Of a DNA stretch of 64,000 bases, positions 16,579 through 23,250 are shown one piece after another (within the stretch, counting starts at the first letter, position 1; every line of letters begins with the position of its first letter). Under the pieces are notes generated by a model. The model was not told the origin of the DNA and made no database searches. It was given only the letters and a program-made list of their open reading frames with translations. Source of the stretch: a virus. The translations under genes and the position numbers were made by a program. The stretch is from positions 37,744 to 101,743 of IMG/VR virus record IMGVR_UViG_3300045902_000666. One strand, given 5' to 3'.

Positions 16579-16668
16579 TTACGACAATATAGATGCTGGT
16601 CCGCTAGTTCTTTTTGAACTCGAACTTGAACTTCTCCAAGACCATCTATATGTTGTTGTTACTTTCAT
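16579..16668 (-). CDS. 29-residue Ser/Arg-rich peptide
   Basis: Reads MKVTTTYRWSWR, then six serines, KRTSGPASILS and TAA. Both a phage-type promoter (16706) and a TATTTATA box (16674) sit directly upstream of its ATG, which is the main support for expression. Basic and serine-rich; role unknown. Confidence 0.4.
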   Translation of the reverse strand: MKVTTTYRWSWRSSSSSSKRTSGPASILS

Positions 16669-16673
16669 GTTTT

Positions 16674-16681
16674 TATAAATA
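16674..16681 (-). promoter_or_regulatory. TATTTATA box
   Basis: Five bases upstream of the ATG of the 29-residue peptide. Confidence 0.45.
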
Positions 16682-16705
16682 TCAAAAATTTTCTTTTTTC
16701 TTGAG

Positions 16706-16734
16706 ATTGTACGCAAAGATAATAAAAAAGTTCT
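16706..16734 (-). promoter_or_regulatory. Phage-type promoter (TACAAT variant)
   Basis: AGAAC, 18 bp, GCG-TACAAT on the minus strand, before the small peptide gene. Confidence 0.65.
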
Positions 16735-16753
16735 ACAAAAGTCAAGTTTTTTT

Positions 16754-17020
16754 TTATTTTTTTTGCAACTTGTTGATTCCGAACCATTCATCCCTTGTTA
16801 TTTTTATTACAAAAGAAGTGTTAATCTGGAAAAAATTCTTTATCTGGGAACAAATTTCATATTTTTCTAAATTAGAATAATATTCTAAAGCCTCTTCTAT
16901 TATGAACGTAGGTATTAGTTCTTCATCTATTTTTTTCATTGTGTTATTGGCCAAAGAAGCTATACCATGATACATCATTATATCAATCTTACACGCTTTA
17001 TGTTCTCCTTTAAGCTTCAT
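16754..17020 (-). CDS. Small unknown protein
   Basis: 88 residues, alpha-helical by composition, ending in a Lys-rich tail. Lies 6 bp downstream of the 17027-17314 gene in the same frame, separated from it only by a TAG codon and two sense codons, so read-through by the phage CUA suppressor tRNA would fuse them. Not recognised. Confidence 0.5.
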   Translation of the reverse strand: MKLKGEHKACKIDIMMYHGIASLANNTMKKIDEELIPTFIIEEALEYYSNLEKYEICSQIKNFFQINTSFVIKITRDEWFGINKLQKK

Positions 17021-17026
17021 ACATAA

Positions 17027-17314
17027 CTAACAATAAACAGTGGGCGCACCTGGTCTTCCAGATTTTCCTTGTCTAATAGAACCGTTTAATATATCATTTA
17101 ACGAAGTGTTTTCTTCGGTAAATGTATTGCAAATAGGTTTACCTGCTGTGCTATCAGTTAGCAATTCATAAGAGACACTTCTATTTGGAGTTACTTTATT
17201 AAAAACTAACTGTAAGTGGTCTTTAATAATTTCCACTTGTTTAGGAGTTAGTTTTTTATCTCCAGATAATTCAAAAAACCCTTGTAACCAATAACAAAAA
17301 TCTGTTGCTTCCAT
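17027..17314 (-). CDS. Conserved phage protein (WLQGFFEL family)
   Basis: 95 residues. N-terminal FCYWLQGFFELSG...LTPKQVEIIKDHL.LVF is a pattern I recall from many phage genomes with no assigned role; the usual C-terminus is a Cys-ending tail, as here (PTVYC then TAG). Downstream of a TATTTATA box 14 bp before the ATG. Confidence 0.6.
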   Translation of the reverse strand: MEATDFCYWLQGFFELSGDKKLTPKQVEIIKDHLQLVFNKVTPNRSVSYELLTDSTAGKPICNTFTEENTSLNDILNGSIRQGKSGRPGAPTVYC

Positions 17315-17325
17315 AACTTATTTTT

Positions 17326-17333
17326 TATAAATA
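17326..17333 (-). promoter_or_regulatory. TATTTATA box
   Basis: Upstream of the ATG at 17314. Confidence 0.45.
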
Positions 17334-17353
17334 CATCTATAATTTTAGAAAAT

Positions 17354-17683
17354 TTACCTTTGTGAAATATATTTCCAATCATCCCTATCTAAGTTTTTTT
17401 CTAGATATTTAAGCGGCTCTTCTGCTAGTAACATCTGCTTTGCATGCCACTCCCATAAAATGCACTCATCTCCTAAATGAGGATGAGTTGAATTGTATTG
17501 CAACCATTTTTTACTTAAACCCCATATGGCTTTCATGAAATCTTTATCAAAGATAATTGCATAATAATTTGTGCCATCTAAATAAAAACCCTCATGTGCA
17601 CAAGGACCATTAAACACCTCTTTTGTATAACCATTTTTTCTAGCTTTTTCTAAAGCTTTTTCTAATATCTCAGAATTTCTCAT
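17354..17683 (-). CDS. Conserved phage protein of unknown function
   Basis: About 109 residues from MRNSEIL. Carries YYAIIFDKDFMKAIWG and WEWHAKQMLLAEEPLKYLEKNL, a pattern familiar from small hypothetical proteins of many tailed phages. No enzymatic motif. ATG at 17683 chosen over an upstream TTG. A TACATTTG box about 20 bp upstream could serve as host-type -7 element. Confidence 0.55.
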   Translation of the reverse strand: MRNSEILEKALEKARKNGYTKEVFNGPCAHEGFYLDGTNYYAIIFDKDFMKAIWGLSKKWLQYNSTHPHLGDECILWEWHAKQMLLAEEPLKYLEKNLDRDDWKYISQR

Positions 17684-17730
17684 ACCCAATTAATTATACA
17701 CAAATGTACTAAAACTTTATAAAAAAATAA

Positions 17731-17749
17731 AGCCCAGACTAACTGGGCT
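17731..17749 (-). terminator. Terminator
   Basis: AGCCCAG - ACTAA - CTGGGCT hairpin downstream of the 204-residue gene, followed by an A/T tract. Confidence 0.75.
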
Positions 17750-17755
17750 CTATCG

Positions 17756-18370
17756 TTATTTTAACTTCCACTCTAAATACTTATCCGAATCTGTGGGTTC
17801 AAATTTACCACTTAACAATATTGGCCCTGTTGTAGCCCAATTAGCTCCTTGGTTTTTACCATTTTCATCTAAAATATCCCAATCATAAAACTTCCATTTA
17901 CCTTCTTTTTTCTGAAGAAACTTCCAACCATTTTTATATTTCTCACAAACTTCATCTAAATACTTTTGGTCGCTTGCTTTTTTATATGAAATATAATCAT
18001 CTAGTTCTTCTTTCAAGTCTTTAAAAAAACTATCTATTCTTTCTTGTCTATGTGCCGGGATAGCATAACCTCCAAATCTAAATTCAAATTTTGATTTTAA
18101 TTTCTCAAATAAACCGTCTTCTGGCTCTTGATAACTATTCCACTCTAAATCATCCCAAATATAATCATTTGGCTCTTTGGTCCATATATCCACTTTTGTT
18201 CCTTCTGTAGAAGTTATATATTTCCCATCCTCATCAATATAAGAATAAGGACCGTCCCAATAACCCTCTTTTAATTCTGCAAAAATTGGTACTCCTCCAC
18301 TCATTCTTACGTAAGCTTCTCCAGAAGGGTCGGCATCTTGCAGCATTTTAATAAAATCTTTAGTTTTCAT
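17756..18370 (-). CDS. Conserved phage protein of unknown function
   Basis: 204 residues. N-terminus KTKDFIKMLQDADPSGEAYV and a GYWDGPYSYIDEDGKY segment resemble a recurrent phage hypothetical family. A rare strong Shine-Dalgarno (GGAGGAG) precedes its ATG, inside the end of the upstream gene (11-bp overlap), which suggests translational coupling with that gene; the latter is now split by the tnpB element. Confidence 0.55.
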   Translation of the reverse strand: MKTKDFIKMLQDADPSGEAYVRMSGGVPIFAELKEGYWDGPYSYIDEDGKYITSTEGTKVDIWTKEPNDYIWDDLEWNSYQEPEDGLFEKLKSKFEFRFGGYAIPAHRQERIDSFFKDLKEELDDYISYKKASDQKYLDEVCEKYKNGWKFLQKKEGKWKFYDWDILDENGKNQGANWATTGPILLSGKFEPTDSDKYLEWKLK

Positions 18371-18730
18371 ATACTCCTCCTTCTTCTTTAAAGGATTTTT
18401 TTAGCTGCTTATACTTATCTTTTGTTTCTAACATTAATTTAAGTTGAGCTTTAAATTCCTTTCTTGATTTTTCAACTTCTTGCTGTTCAACAGAAGGAAG
18501 GACTTGAACTTTCTTTTCATCTTTTAAAAATCTTTTGTATACAAAAGCTAATAACACATTCATCTTTCTTCTGCTATTTGCTTTCATGAAAAAATAGATT
18601 TTATTTGCAAGCTTCTTTTTTGAAGAACGTGTTGCATTTTCTAAATCTATATTTTCAATAGAAGATAAATCACCTTCTAGTACAAGATTTTTTTCTGAAA
18701 TTCTTTTTTTAATTTCAATTACAGCATTCT
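18360..18730 (-). pseudogene. 3' part of phage gene A, interrupted by IS element
   Basis: 123 codons plus stop continuing from Q-NAVIEIKKRISEK; Lys/Glu-rich coiled-coil-like protein. The 5' part is at 20044-20104. Removing 18731-20043 joins ...TTTAC with AGAATGC... and gives one uninterrupted 143-codon frame (METSKKTGLDYSNQAI...), so the element inserted into a working gene. Product not recognised. Confidence 0.8.
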
Positions 18731-18830
18731 GTGAACTACCCACCCACGCCAGAGGCGATGGGTTGGGCTTCAAGGGTCAACGCTCCTACCAACGTAGGCA
18801 ACTTACCTTGATTTTTCCTATCCGTTCCAG
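18711..18830 (-). ncRNA. Predicted omega-RNA of element A (approximate ends)
   Basis: TnpB partners use an RNA made from the end of tnpB and the right end, with the first bases beyond the element as guide. Here the right-end fold is ACCCA-T-CGCC-TCT-GGCG-TGGGT, ending GTTCAC; the guide would begin AGAATGCTGTAATTG. Ends are estimated. Confidence 0.45.
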
Positions 18831-19908
18831 ATAAGATATTTTTTAATGCAAATGATTTAATGTTTATGGCAGCATTTACATCTCTTGAAACTAAACCCCC
18901 ACACTTAGGGCAAGTCCATTCCCTATCGGATAGGGTTAGGTCCTTGTTTATATACCCGCAATTTGCGTGTAGCTTAGATGATGGTTCAAATCTACCAATT
19001 TTCAGAATGTTTTTTCCGTACCATTCTGCCTTGTATTCCAACATTGTTACGAAGGTTGACCAACTCGCATCACTTATTGATTGCGCAAGTTTGTGGTTCT
19101 TTACCATATTGGAAACCGCTAAATCTTCAATCGCTAAACTATCGTGGTTCTTGATTAGTTCACTTGAAGTTTTATGTAGAAAGTCTTTTCTTTGATTAGC
19201 TACTTTTTCGTGGATTACGGCTAATTTTTGCTTTGTTCTTTTACCTTTATGTTTTGAGTATTTGCGTTGTACATACTTTAATTTAGATTGTGCTTTACAA
19301 AGGTGTTTTGGATTTTCAAACTCTTTTCCGTCAGATGCGACAAGATATGTTTTAATTCCTAAATCAATTCCAATTGTTGTATTTTCTCTAACCCTTGCTT
19401 TTGGTTTTGCATCTTCTCCTGTATCACATAGTATTGAAACAAAATATTTTCCTGTCGGTGTTCTGCTTATTGTCGCTTGCCTAATCGCACCTTTAATTGG
19501 TCTGTGTACAACAATATCAATTCCTTTCCTGAACTTTGGGATAACCAACTTGCCGTTTTTTAATGAAACATTTTGTGGAATATTGAAACTACCACCGCTT
19601 GATTTCTTTTTAAATTTTGGAAACTTGTTTTGCCCTTTAAAAAATGCAGTGTATGATTTGTCTAAGTTAGTTATTGATTGTTGCAAAGATTGACTGTTAA
19701 TTTCTTTAAGCCATTCGCATTCTGTTTTAAGGTCTTTTAACTGGCTGTGCAAAGCAAAACAACTTAAATTAATCTTGTAACCTGCCCAAGCCATTTGCTT
19801 AACTTCTAAAGCGAGATTATACACAAAACGACTTGCTCCGATATGCTTATTAAGCAAGACGGTTTGTTCTTTTGTAGGGGTTAATCTATATTTAAAAGCT
19901 TTTAACAT
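18736..19908 (-). CDS. tnpB: TnpB RNA-guided nuclease
   Basis: 390 residues from MLKAFKYRLTP. OrfB/TnpB architecture: N-terminal HTH_OrfB region (QTVLLNKHIGASRFVYN), then RuvC-like motifs GIDLGIKTYLVA (first Asp), SLAIEDLAVSNM (Glu) and RDVNAAINI (last Asp). The zinc ribbon has CPKCG but the first pair reads H-A-N-C instead of C-x-x-C. TnpB proteins are ancestors of Cas12 and cut DNA next to the element's target motif using an omega-RNA. Its own promoter (TTTG-N19-TATATTTG) is of host type. Confidence 0.9.
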   Translation of the reverse strand: MLKAFKYRLTPTKEQTVLLNKHIGASRFVYNLALEVKQMAWAGYKINLSCFALHSQLKDLKTECEWLKEINSQSLQQSITNLDKSYTAFFKGQNKFPKFKKKSSGGSFNIPQNVSLKNGKLVIPKFRKGIDIVVHRPIKGAIRQATISRTPTGKYFVSILCDTGEDAKPKARVRENTTIGIDLGIKTYLVASDGKEFENPKHLCKAQSKLKYVQRKYSKHKGKRTKQKLAVIHEKVANQRKDFLHKTSSELIKNHDSLAIEDLAVSNMVKNHKLAQSISDASWSTFVTMLEYKAEWYGKNILKIGRFEPSSKLHANCGYINKDLTLSDREWTCPKCGGLVSRDVNAAINIKSFALKNILSGTDRKNQGKLPTLVGALTLEAQPIASGVGG

Positions 19909-19924
19909 CAATTATAAATATGTG

Positions 19925-19955
19925 CAAATATATAAAAGTTTAAAGAAACCGCAAA
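19925..19955 (-). promoter_or_regulatory. Host-type promoter of tnpB (element A)
   Basis: TTTG, 19 bp, TATATTTG inside the element's left end. Confidence 0.7.
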
Positions 19956-20043
19956 ATTTATTTAAAACGATTATTAACTTTGTATTAGGTCGCTTTCATC
20001 CCACCCACAGCAAAGCTGATGAGTGGGCTTTCGCTCCCTCTAT

Positions 20044-20104
20044 GTAAATTTGTTTTGATGGCTTGATTACTATAATCTAAGCCTGTTTTTTTTGAAGTTT
20101 CCAT
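20044..20104 (-). pseudogene. 5' part of phage gene A
   Basis: 20 codons plus one base, METSKKTGLDYSNQAIKTNL, ending at the TTTAC target of element A. Continues at 18730. Without the rest it reads on into the element. Confidence 0.75.
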
Positions 20105-20144
20105 GTTTAATTTTTTTTATGATTAATATTTTATATGCTTTTTT

Positions 20145-20213
20145 CCATATAAACACCATTTATATGGATTTTTTAATATAAGGTCTAGACCTTATAATAA
20201 CCTTTAAGGTTAT
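20145..20213. repeat. Three consecutive inverted repeats
   Basis: In a gene-free stretch (20105-20277): CCATATAAA-5-TTTATATGG (20145-20167), the 20-bp palindrome TATAAGGTCT/AGACCTTATA (20177-20196) and ATAACCTT-1-AAGGTTAT (20197-20213). The last two abut. They lie downstream of the tRNA genes in transcription order and may be processing or regulatory sites. No ORF here. Confidence 0.6.
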
Positions 20214-20277
20214 AGCCTGATAATAAAACAGGGCTTCTAATTTTTATCTATTTATTTTTCATAACATTTATTTTTTG

Positions 20278-20348
20278 TGCGAGTAATGGGATTCGAACCC
20301 ATGAACAAGCTTTTAGAGAGCTTCACTTTACCACTAAATTATACTCGC
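20278..20348 (-). tRNA. Suppressor tRNA (CUA anticodon, reads UAG)
   Basis: 71-nt regular cloverleaf. Acceptor GCGAGTA/TACTCGC, discriminator A, D stem ATTT/AAGT, anticodon stem AAGCT/AGCTT with loop CTCTAAA, so positions 34-36 are CUA. T arm ATGGG-TTCGAAT-CCCAT. Reads the amber codon. Amino acid not certain. Several genes here end in TAG, so suppression must be partial or timed. Confidence 0.8.
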
Positions 20349-20353
20349 ATTTG

Positions 20354-20427
20354 AGCAGGAGGATGGATTCGAACCACCGTACTTTGGGATTGCGGCCCAA
20401 CGCTTGAACACGCTCAGCTACTCCTGC
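20354..20427 (-). tRNA. tRNA-Cys (GCA anticodon)
   Basis: 74 nt; acceptor GCAGGAG/CTCCTGC, discriminator U (a Cys identity base), stem TTGGG/CCCAA with loop CCGCAAT, anticodon GCA. Position 33 is C where U is nearly universal. Confidence 0.8.
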
Positions 20428-20432
20428 ATGGT

Positions 20433-20478
20433 GGGAGTTGAAGATTCTCACTTCAAGGTCCTACTTCAGACCACTCCC
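20433..20478 (-). tRNA. 46-nt mini tRNA-like element
   Basis: Three perfect stems with almost no linkers: acceptor-like GGGAGT/ACTCCC, hairpin GGTC-8-GACC and T-arm-like TGAAG-TGAGAAT-CTTCA. No anticodon arm of normal form. Directly follows tRNA-Cys. Confidence 0.45.
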
Positions 20479-20485
20479 TAATTTT

Positions 20486-20746
20486 TTATTCTATCAAAGC
20501 AATTATCATTTTATCTTGTTCAACAATTTTCAATTTACCTCTAAACATTAAAGAACCTTTTGTATGCTCATTGCCCGGAGTTTCTTTTGTAGAAAAGCCA
20601 ACAGTAGAATCTAAATGATTAACATAAAAACTTTGACCTTTATGTTTCACAACCCAAGGAGCTATTGTAGTATCTTCATTATGTTTCTTGTTATAATGAA
20701 ATACTATCCTTTGGACAATATTATCTTGAAAGATAACCTTATTCAT
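20486..20746 (-). CDS. Conserved small phage protein
   Basis: 86 residues. WVVKHKGQSFYVNHLDSTVG and KETPGNEHTKGSL form a pattern I recall from many phage hypothetical proteins. Mostly beta strand. A strong Shine-Dalgarno (AAAGGAGGTGA) sits before its ATG, and the gene overlaps the end of the Pth2-like gene by 8 bp, so the two are translationally coupled. Function unknown. Confidence 0.6.
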   Translation of the reverse strand: MNKVIFQDNIVQRIVFHYNKKHNEDTTIAPWVVKHKGQSFYVNHLDSTVGFSTKETPGNEHTKGSLMFRGKLKIVEQDKMIIALIE

Positions 20747-21095
20747 TGGTCACCTCCTTTTCTTTTTTATGAAACTTAGTGTATTCTTTTAAAGCCAATG
20801 GTAAATTAGAAACAAGTTTATATGTTTCCTCGTGTGGCTCTAAAATTATAGATGTGATTTGATTATCTATATCAGGCTCTGTAAATGCAGAATGCTTAAT
20901 ACCTTTTTCAGAAGCTTTTAATAAAAGTTCCTTTAAAGCATTTTCATCTTTAACAGATAATAAAATAAGATAATTTGAATTGTGATACCACTGATAAAAA
21001 GCCTCAGGATGCTCATAAGAAAATTGCGGTATCGAGTGTGCAGATTGCACTGCCTGATAACCAGGCGTAATATCCCTTCTGGTTACGATAACCAA
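20739..21095 (-). CDS. Peptidyl-tRNA hydrolase, Pth2/PTRHD1-like
   Basis: 118 residues from a TTG. Pth2 signature: MVIVTRRDITPGYQAVQSAH (nucleotide-like N-terminal strand, Gly, Gln and conserved Ala-His), YLILLSVKDENAL, and TEPDIDNQITSIILEP; ends SNLPLAL. Such enzymes release peptidyl-tRNA from aborted translation, fitting its place beside the tRNA genes. An ATG at 21131 lies in the same frame 12 codons upstream but is followed by AAG and then TAG; read-through by the phage CUA tRNA would give MK-X-ITTNNKNPK before the domain. Host-type promoter at 21189. Confidence 0.75.
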   Translation of the reverse strand: MVIVTRRDITPGYQAVQSAHSIPQFSYEHPEAFYQWYHNSNYLILLSVKDENALKELLLKASEKGIKHSAFTEPDIDNQITSIILEPHEETYKLVSNLPLALKEYTKFHKKEKEVTNE

Positions 21096-21188
21096 TTTAG
21101 GATTTTTGTTATTTGTAGTAATCTACTTCATGACTTTTTTTTTCTTTTAAATATATGAAAAATTTATTTTTTCAAAAAATTGTATGAA

Positions 21189-21220
21189 CAAAGATAATAA
21201 AAAGTTTTTGATAAAGTCAA
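21189..21220 (-). promoter_or_regulatory. Host-type promoter
   Basis: TTG, 21 bp, TATCTTTG upstream of the Pth2-like gene. Confidence 0.5.
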
Positions 21221-21373
21221 GTGATTTCAAAAAATTTTTTCATAAAACAACTTTGTCCACAAAAAACTAGACCTAAAAATGTGATAATCAATATGTTACA
21301 ACCACTTGTTAAAAAATAAAAAATTATTGCAATCCATGTCGTATTACAATAAATTTTCCTCACATTTATAATT

Positions 21374-21715
21374 ATGGAAATGTTACTTATACTTTTGTTT
21401 TTTTGTTTTTCTACAGCCAGCATGTGCGTATTTTTACACAATTGTATGGAGCCTGAAATGGTATTTCGTAGATATTATTTATGGCTAACTTATCATTGGA
21501 TAAGAAGTTGGCGAAAGAAGGACAGATGGAAAAGGCCTTTTTTAAAAATAATTGGAATGTGTGTATTTTGTAATTCTGTTTATATAGGACTATTTTGTTT
21601 TACTTTATTCAATATCATATTTTTAAATTTTTCAATAACCAACTTTATATTATTATGCCCTCTATTCATAGGAACACAACATATTTTAATCAAATTACTG
21701 CTTAGGTTAAAATAG
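21374..21715 (+). CDS. Small membrane protein, paralog of 21881-22063
   Basis: 113 residues with a hydrophobic N-terminus (residues 1-20), a conserved middle (RRYYLWLTYHWIRSWRKKDR) and two further membrane segments (about 58-78, 82-105). A related protein is encoded on the opposite strand 170 bp away. A weaker CATTTATA box lies 4 bp before the ATG. Function unknown. Confidence 0.5.
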   Translation: MEMLLILLFFCFSTASMCVFLHNCMEPEMVFRRYYLWLTYHWIRSWRKKDRWKRPFLKIIGMCVFCNSVYIGLFCFTLFNIIFLNFSITNFILLCPLFIGTQHILIKLLLRLK

Positions 21716-21735
21716 CATGGAACTGATTTTAAAAG

Positions 21736-21894
21736 CGGTCTAAGCAACATTCTTTAAAATTAAAAGGAAGAAAACTTATTGAATCTCAAAAGAAAAAAAT
21801 AAGCGAAAATTCTCCTTTTAAAGGAATTAAAAGAAGTGAAGAATATAAAAGAAAAATGTCAGAGACCTGCAAAAAAAGATTCAAAAAAGACTAA
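21736..21894 (+). pseudogene. Homing endonuclease remnant (NUMOD3 repeats)
   Basis: A 52-codon open stretch with no start codon near its beginning reads two NUMOD3-type units, KGRKLIESQKKKISE and KGIKRSEEYKRKMSE, which form the DNA-binding C-terminus of GIY-YIG and HNH homing enzymes. The catalytic half is gone. It lies between two inverted paralogs and close to an intact GIY-YIG gene. Confidence 0.65.
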
Positions 21895-22063
21895 GAAGCC
21901 ATCTTTTCCAACGGTCTTTCTTTCTCCAATTTTTTATCCAATGATAAGTTAACCAAAGATAATATCTTCTTAGAATCATATTTGGTTTCATGCACTCTTG
22001 AATAAATAGTCCAAATCCTACTATCGCTAGGGAGAAGAGTAATAAATTTATTTGTATTTCCAT
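21881..22063 (-). CDS. Truncated paralog of the small membrane protein
   Basis: 60 residues: hydrophobic N-terminus, then RRYYLWLTYHWIKNWRKKDR, matching the + strand protein at 21374 (about 60% identical over the shared part), but ending before the second and third membrane segments. Inverted duplication with loss of the 3' end. It overlaps the end of the GIY-YIG gene by 16 bp. Confidence 0.45.
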   Translation of the reverse strand: MEIQINLLLFSLAIVGFGLFIQECMKPNMILRRYYLWLTYHWIKNWRKKDRWKRWLLSLF

Positions 22064-22719
22064 ATAAATCCACCTGCCGTATTTCTATATCCTCTACATA
22101 CCATATTTATTTTATTATTAGAAATACCAATACTTCTTTGAACCTCTTGAGCAGATGGCCATTCCTTTATAATTTTTCCATCTTTATCACATTGTAAAAC
22201 TGCTATACCTCTTTTGTTAATTAGTGCTTTTCCTATTTTGTTTTTATGTTCTTCTGTAATTTTACTTCCATTCTTAACTCCAGGTTTTGATTTAAAAAAC
22301 TCGGAATCTATTGTAAATTTCTTGCCTTTTACAAAAGGTATCCCTCCTGTTTTAAATCCATGAGTATTACCTTTTAATTTAGCTGAAATTTTTAATTTTG
22401 ATTCAATAGACAACTCATTATAATCTCCGCCATTAGTAGAATTAACTAATTTAAACCCCCAAGATTTATATAGAGATATATAATACGGTTCCCAGAATTT
22501 ATAATCATCAACTTCATCTAAAAACTCTATTTTTGGTATGTGGTTTTTATCTAATAATTTTTTAATCCAACAATCTTTGTGAGTTTGTTTGAATTTAGAT
22601 TTTTGTATATGTTCTTTAAGCCTCTTATTTAAAGACCTAGATGTAATACCAATGTATTTTATTTCATTAGTTTCAGGGTCTATTAAACAATAAACCTTAA
22701 ACTTAAGCCGCTTTTCCAT
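22048..22719 (-). CDS. GIY-YIG homing endonuclease
   Basis: About 223 residues from MEKRLKFKVYC. GIY-YIG-type catalytic domain: VYCLIDPETNEIKYIGIT (residues 9-26), Arg in RLKEHI, Glu in FWEPYYI. Downstream NUMOD3-like segment (LSIESKLKISAKLKG, ITEEHKNKIGKAL) and a NUMOD1-type C-terminus (WPSAQEVQRSIGISNNKI, GGFIWKYK) for DNA recognition. Free-standing, beside another homing-enzyme remnant. Confidence 0.85.
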   Translation of the reverse strand: MEKRLKFKVYCLIDPETNEIKYIGITSRSLNKRLKEHIQKSKFKQTHKDCWIKKLLDKNHIPKIEFLDEVDDYKFWEPYYISLYKSWGFKLVNSTNGGDYNELSIESKLKISAKLKGNTHGFKTGGIPFVKGKKFTIDSEFFKSKPGVKNGSKITEEHKNKIGKALINKRGIAVLQCDKDGKIIKEWPSAQEVQRSIGISNNKINMVCRGYRNTAGGFIWKYK

Positions 22720-22861
22720 AGACAAAAATTTTTTTAGTATCATAAGTAAATGACACTATTTTTTTTCTTTTTCCTTTAAGTGGTTTTATTTCTTTATCAC
22801 TTGGCAAAAGTGTTATCTCGCAACCACGCTTTGTTCTGCAACTATTAGAAATTCCATTCAT
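22703..22861 (-). CDS. Small basic 52-residue protein
   Basis: Open frame MNGISNSCRTKRGCEITLL..., ending VYGKAA. Two Cys near the N-terminus, Lys-rich centre (PLKGKRKKIVSF). Its ATG is 12 bp after a TATTTATA box, the main evidence for expression. The GIY-YIG start lies within its last codons. Confidence 0.4.
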   Translation of the reverse strand: MNGISNSCRTKRGCEITLLPSDKEIKPLKGKRKKIVSFTYDTKKIFVYGKAA

Positions 22862-22873
22862 AATTTTTTTATC

Positions 22874-22881
22874 TATAAATA
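22874..22881 (-). promoter_or_regulatory. TATTTATA box
   Basis: Upstream of the 52-residue gene. Confidence 0.45.
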
Positions 22882-22882
22882 A

Positions 22883-23170
22883 TCATAAAATTTCTATAAC
22901 CTTACCGAATACATTTTTTGTCCACCCGTTTATGTGTCCTTTATTATTTCCAATTAAACATCCTTTATTGGCATCTTTTGCTTTTACTAAATGTGTGTAA
23001 AGATTTCCACGAACTTTACAATATACAATATCACCTACTTCAACCTTGTCCCATGTTATAGGAACCAACCTAACAGGTTGTTTTGATTTAATCAATGGCA
23101 ACATAGAGTTACCGGGTTCTTTACTTATGATTGTTTCTCCATTCATTAATTTTTCTACTTTCCAATTCAT
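22883..23170 (-). CDS. S24/S26 peptidase-like protein
   Basis: 95 residues. GNSMLPLIKSKQPVRLVP carries the Ser-Met-x-Pro motif of LexA-type and signal peptidases, followed by EVGDIVYCKVRGNLYTHLV and IGNNKGHINGW, the usual order VGDIV - H - GDN. The Lys-type general base is not obvious (THLVKAK is a candidate). Short like many phage homologs, with no membrane anchor or DNA-binding domain, so its substrate is unclear. Confidence 0.6.
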   Translation of the reverse strand: MNWKVEKLMNGETIISKEPGNSMLPLIKSKQPVRLVPITWDKVEVGDIVYCKVRGNLYTHLVKAKDANKGCLIGNNKGHINGWTKNVFGKVIEIL

Positions 23171-23199
23171 ATTTTTACTTTTAAATTATACAAAATAAA

Positions 23200-23229
23200 A
23201 AAGGGAGCACTGTTAACCAGGCTCCCTTT
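23200..23229 (-). terminator. Terminator
   Basis: AAAGGGAGC - 12-base loop - GCTCCCTTT between two minus-strand genes. Confidence 0.75.
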
Positions 23230-23250
23230 AATAATAAATAGCAGAAAAAA

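Larger units (their letters stand above)
18731..20043 (-). mobile_element. IS200/IS605-type element A (tnpB only)
   Basis: 1,313 bp. Left end (high coordinates) carries a CCCA...TGGG hairpin and abuts the target TTTAC at 20044-20048; the right end finishes GTTCAC at 18731. No tnpA (Y1 transposase) is present, so movement would need one in trans. No target duplication, as expected for this family. The ends match the tnpB-less relic at 31563-31909. Confidence 0.85.
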
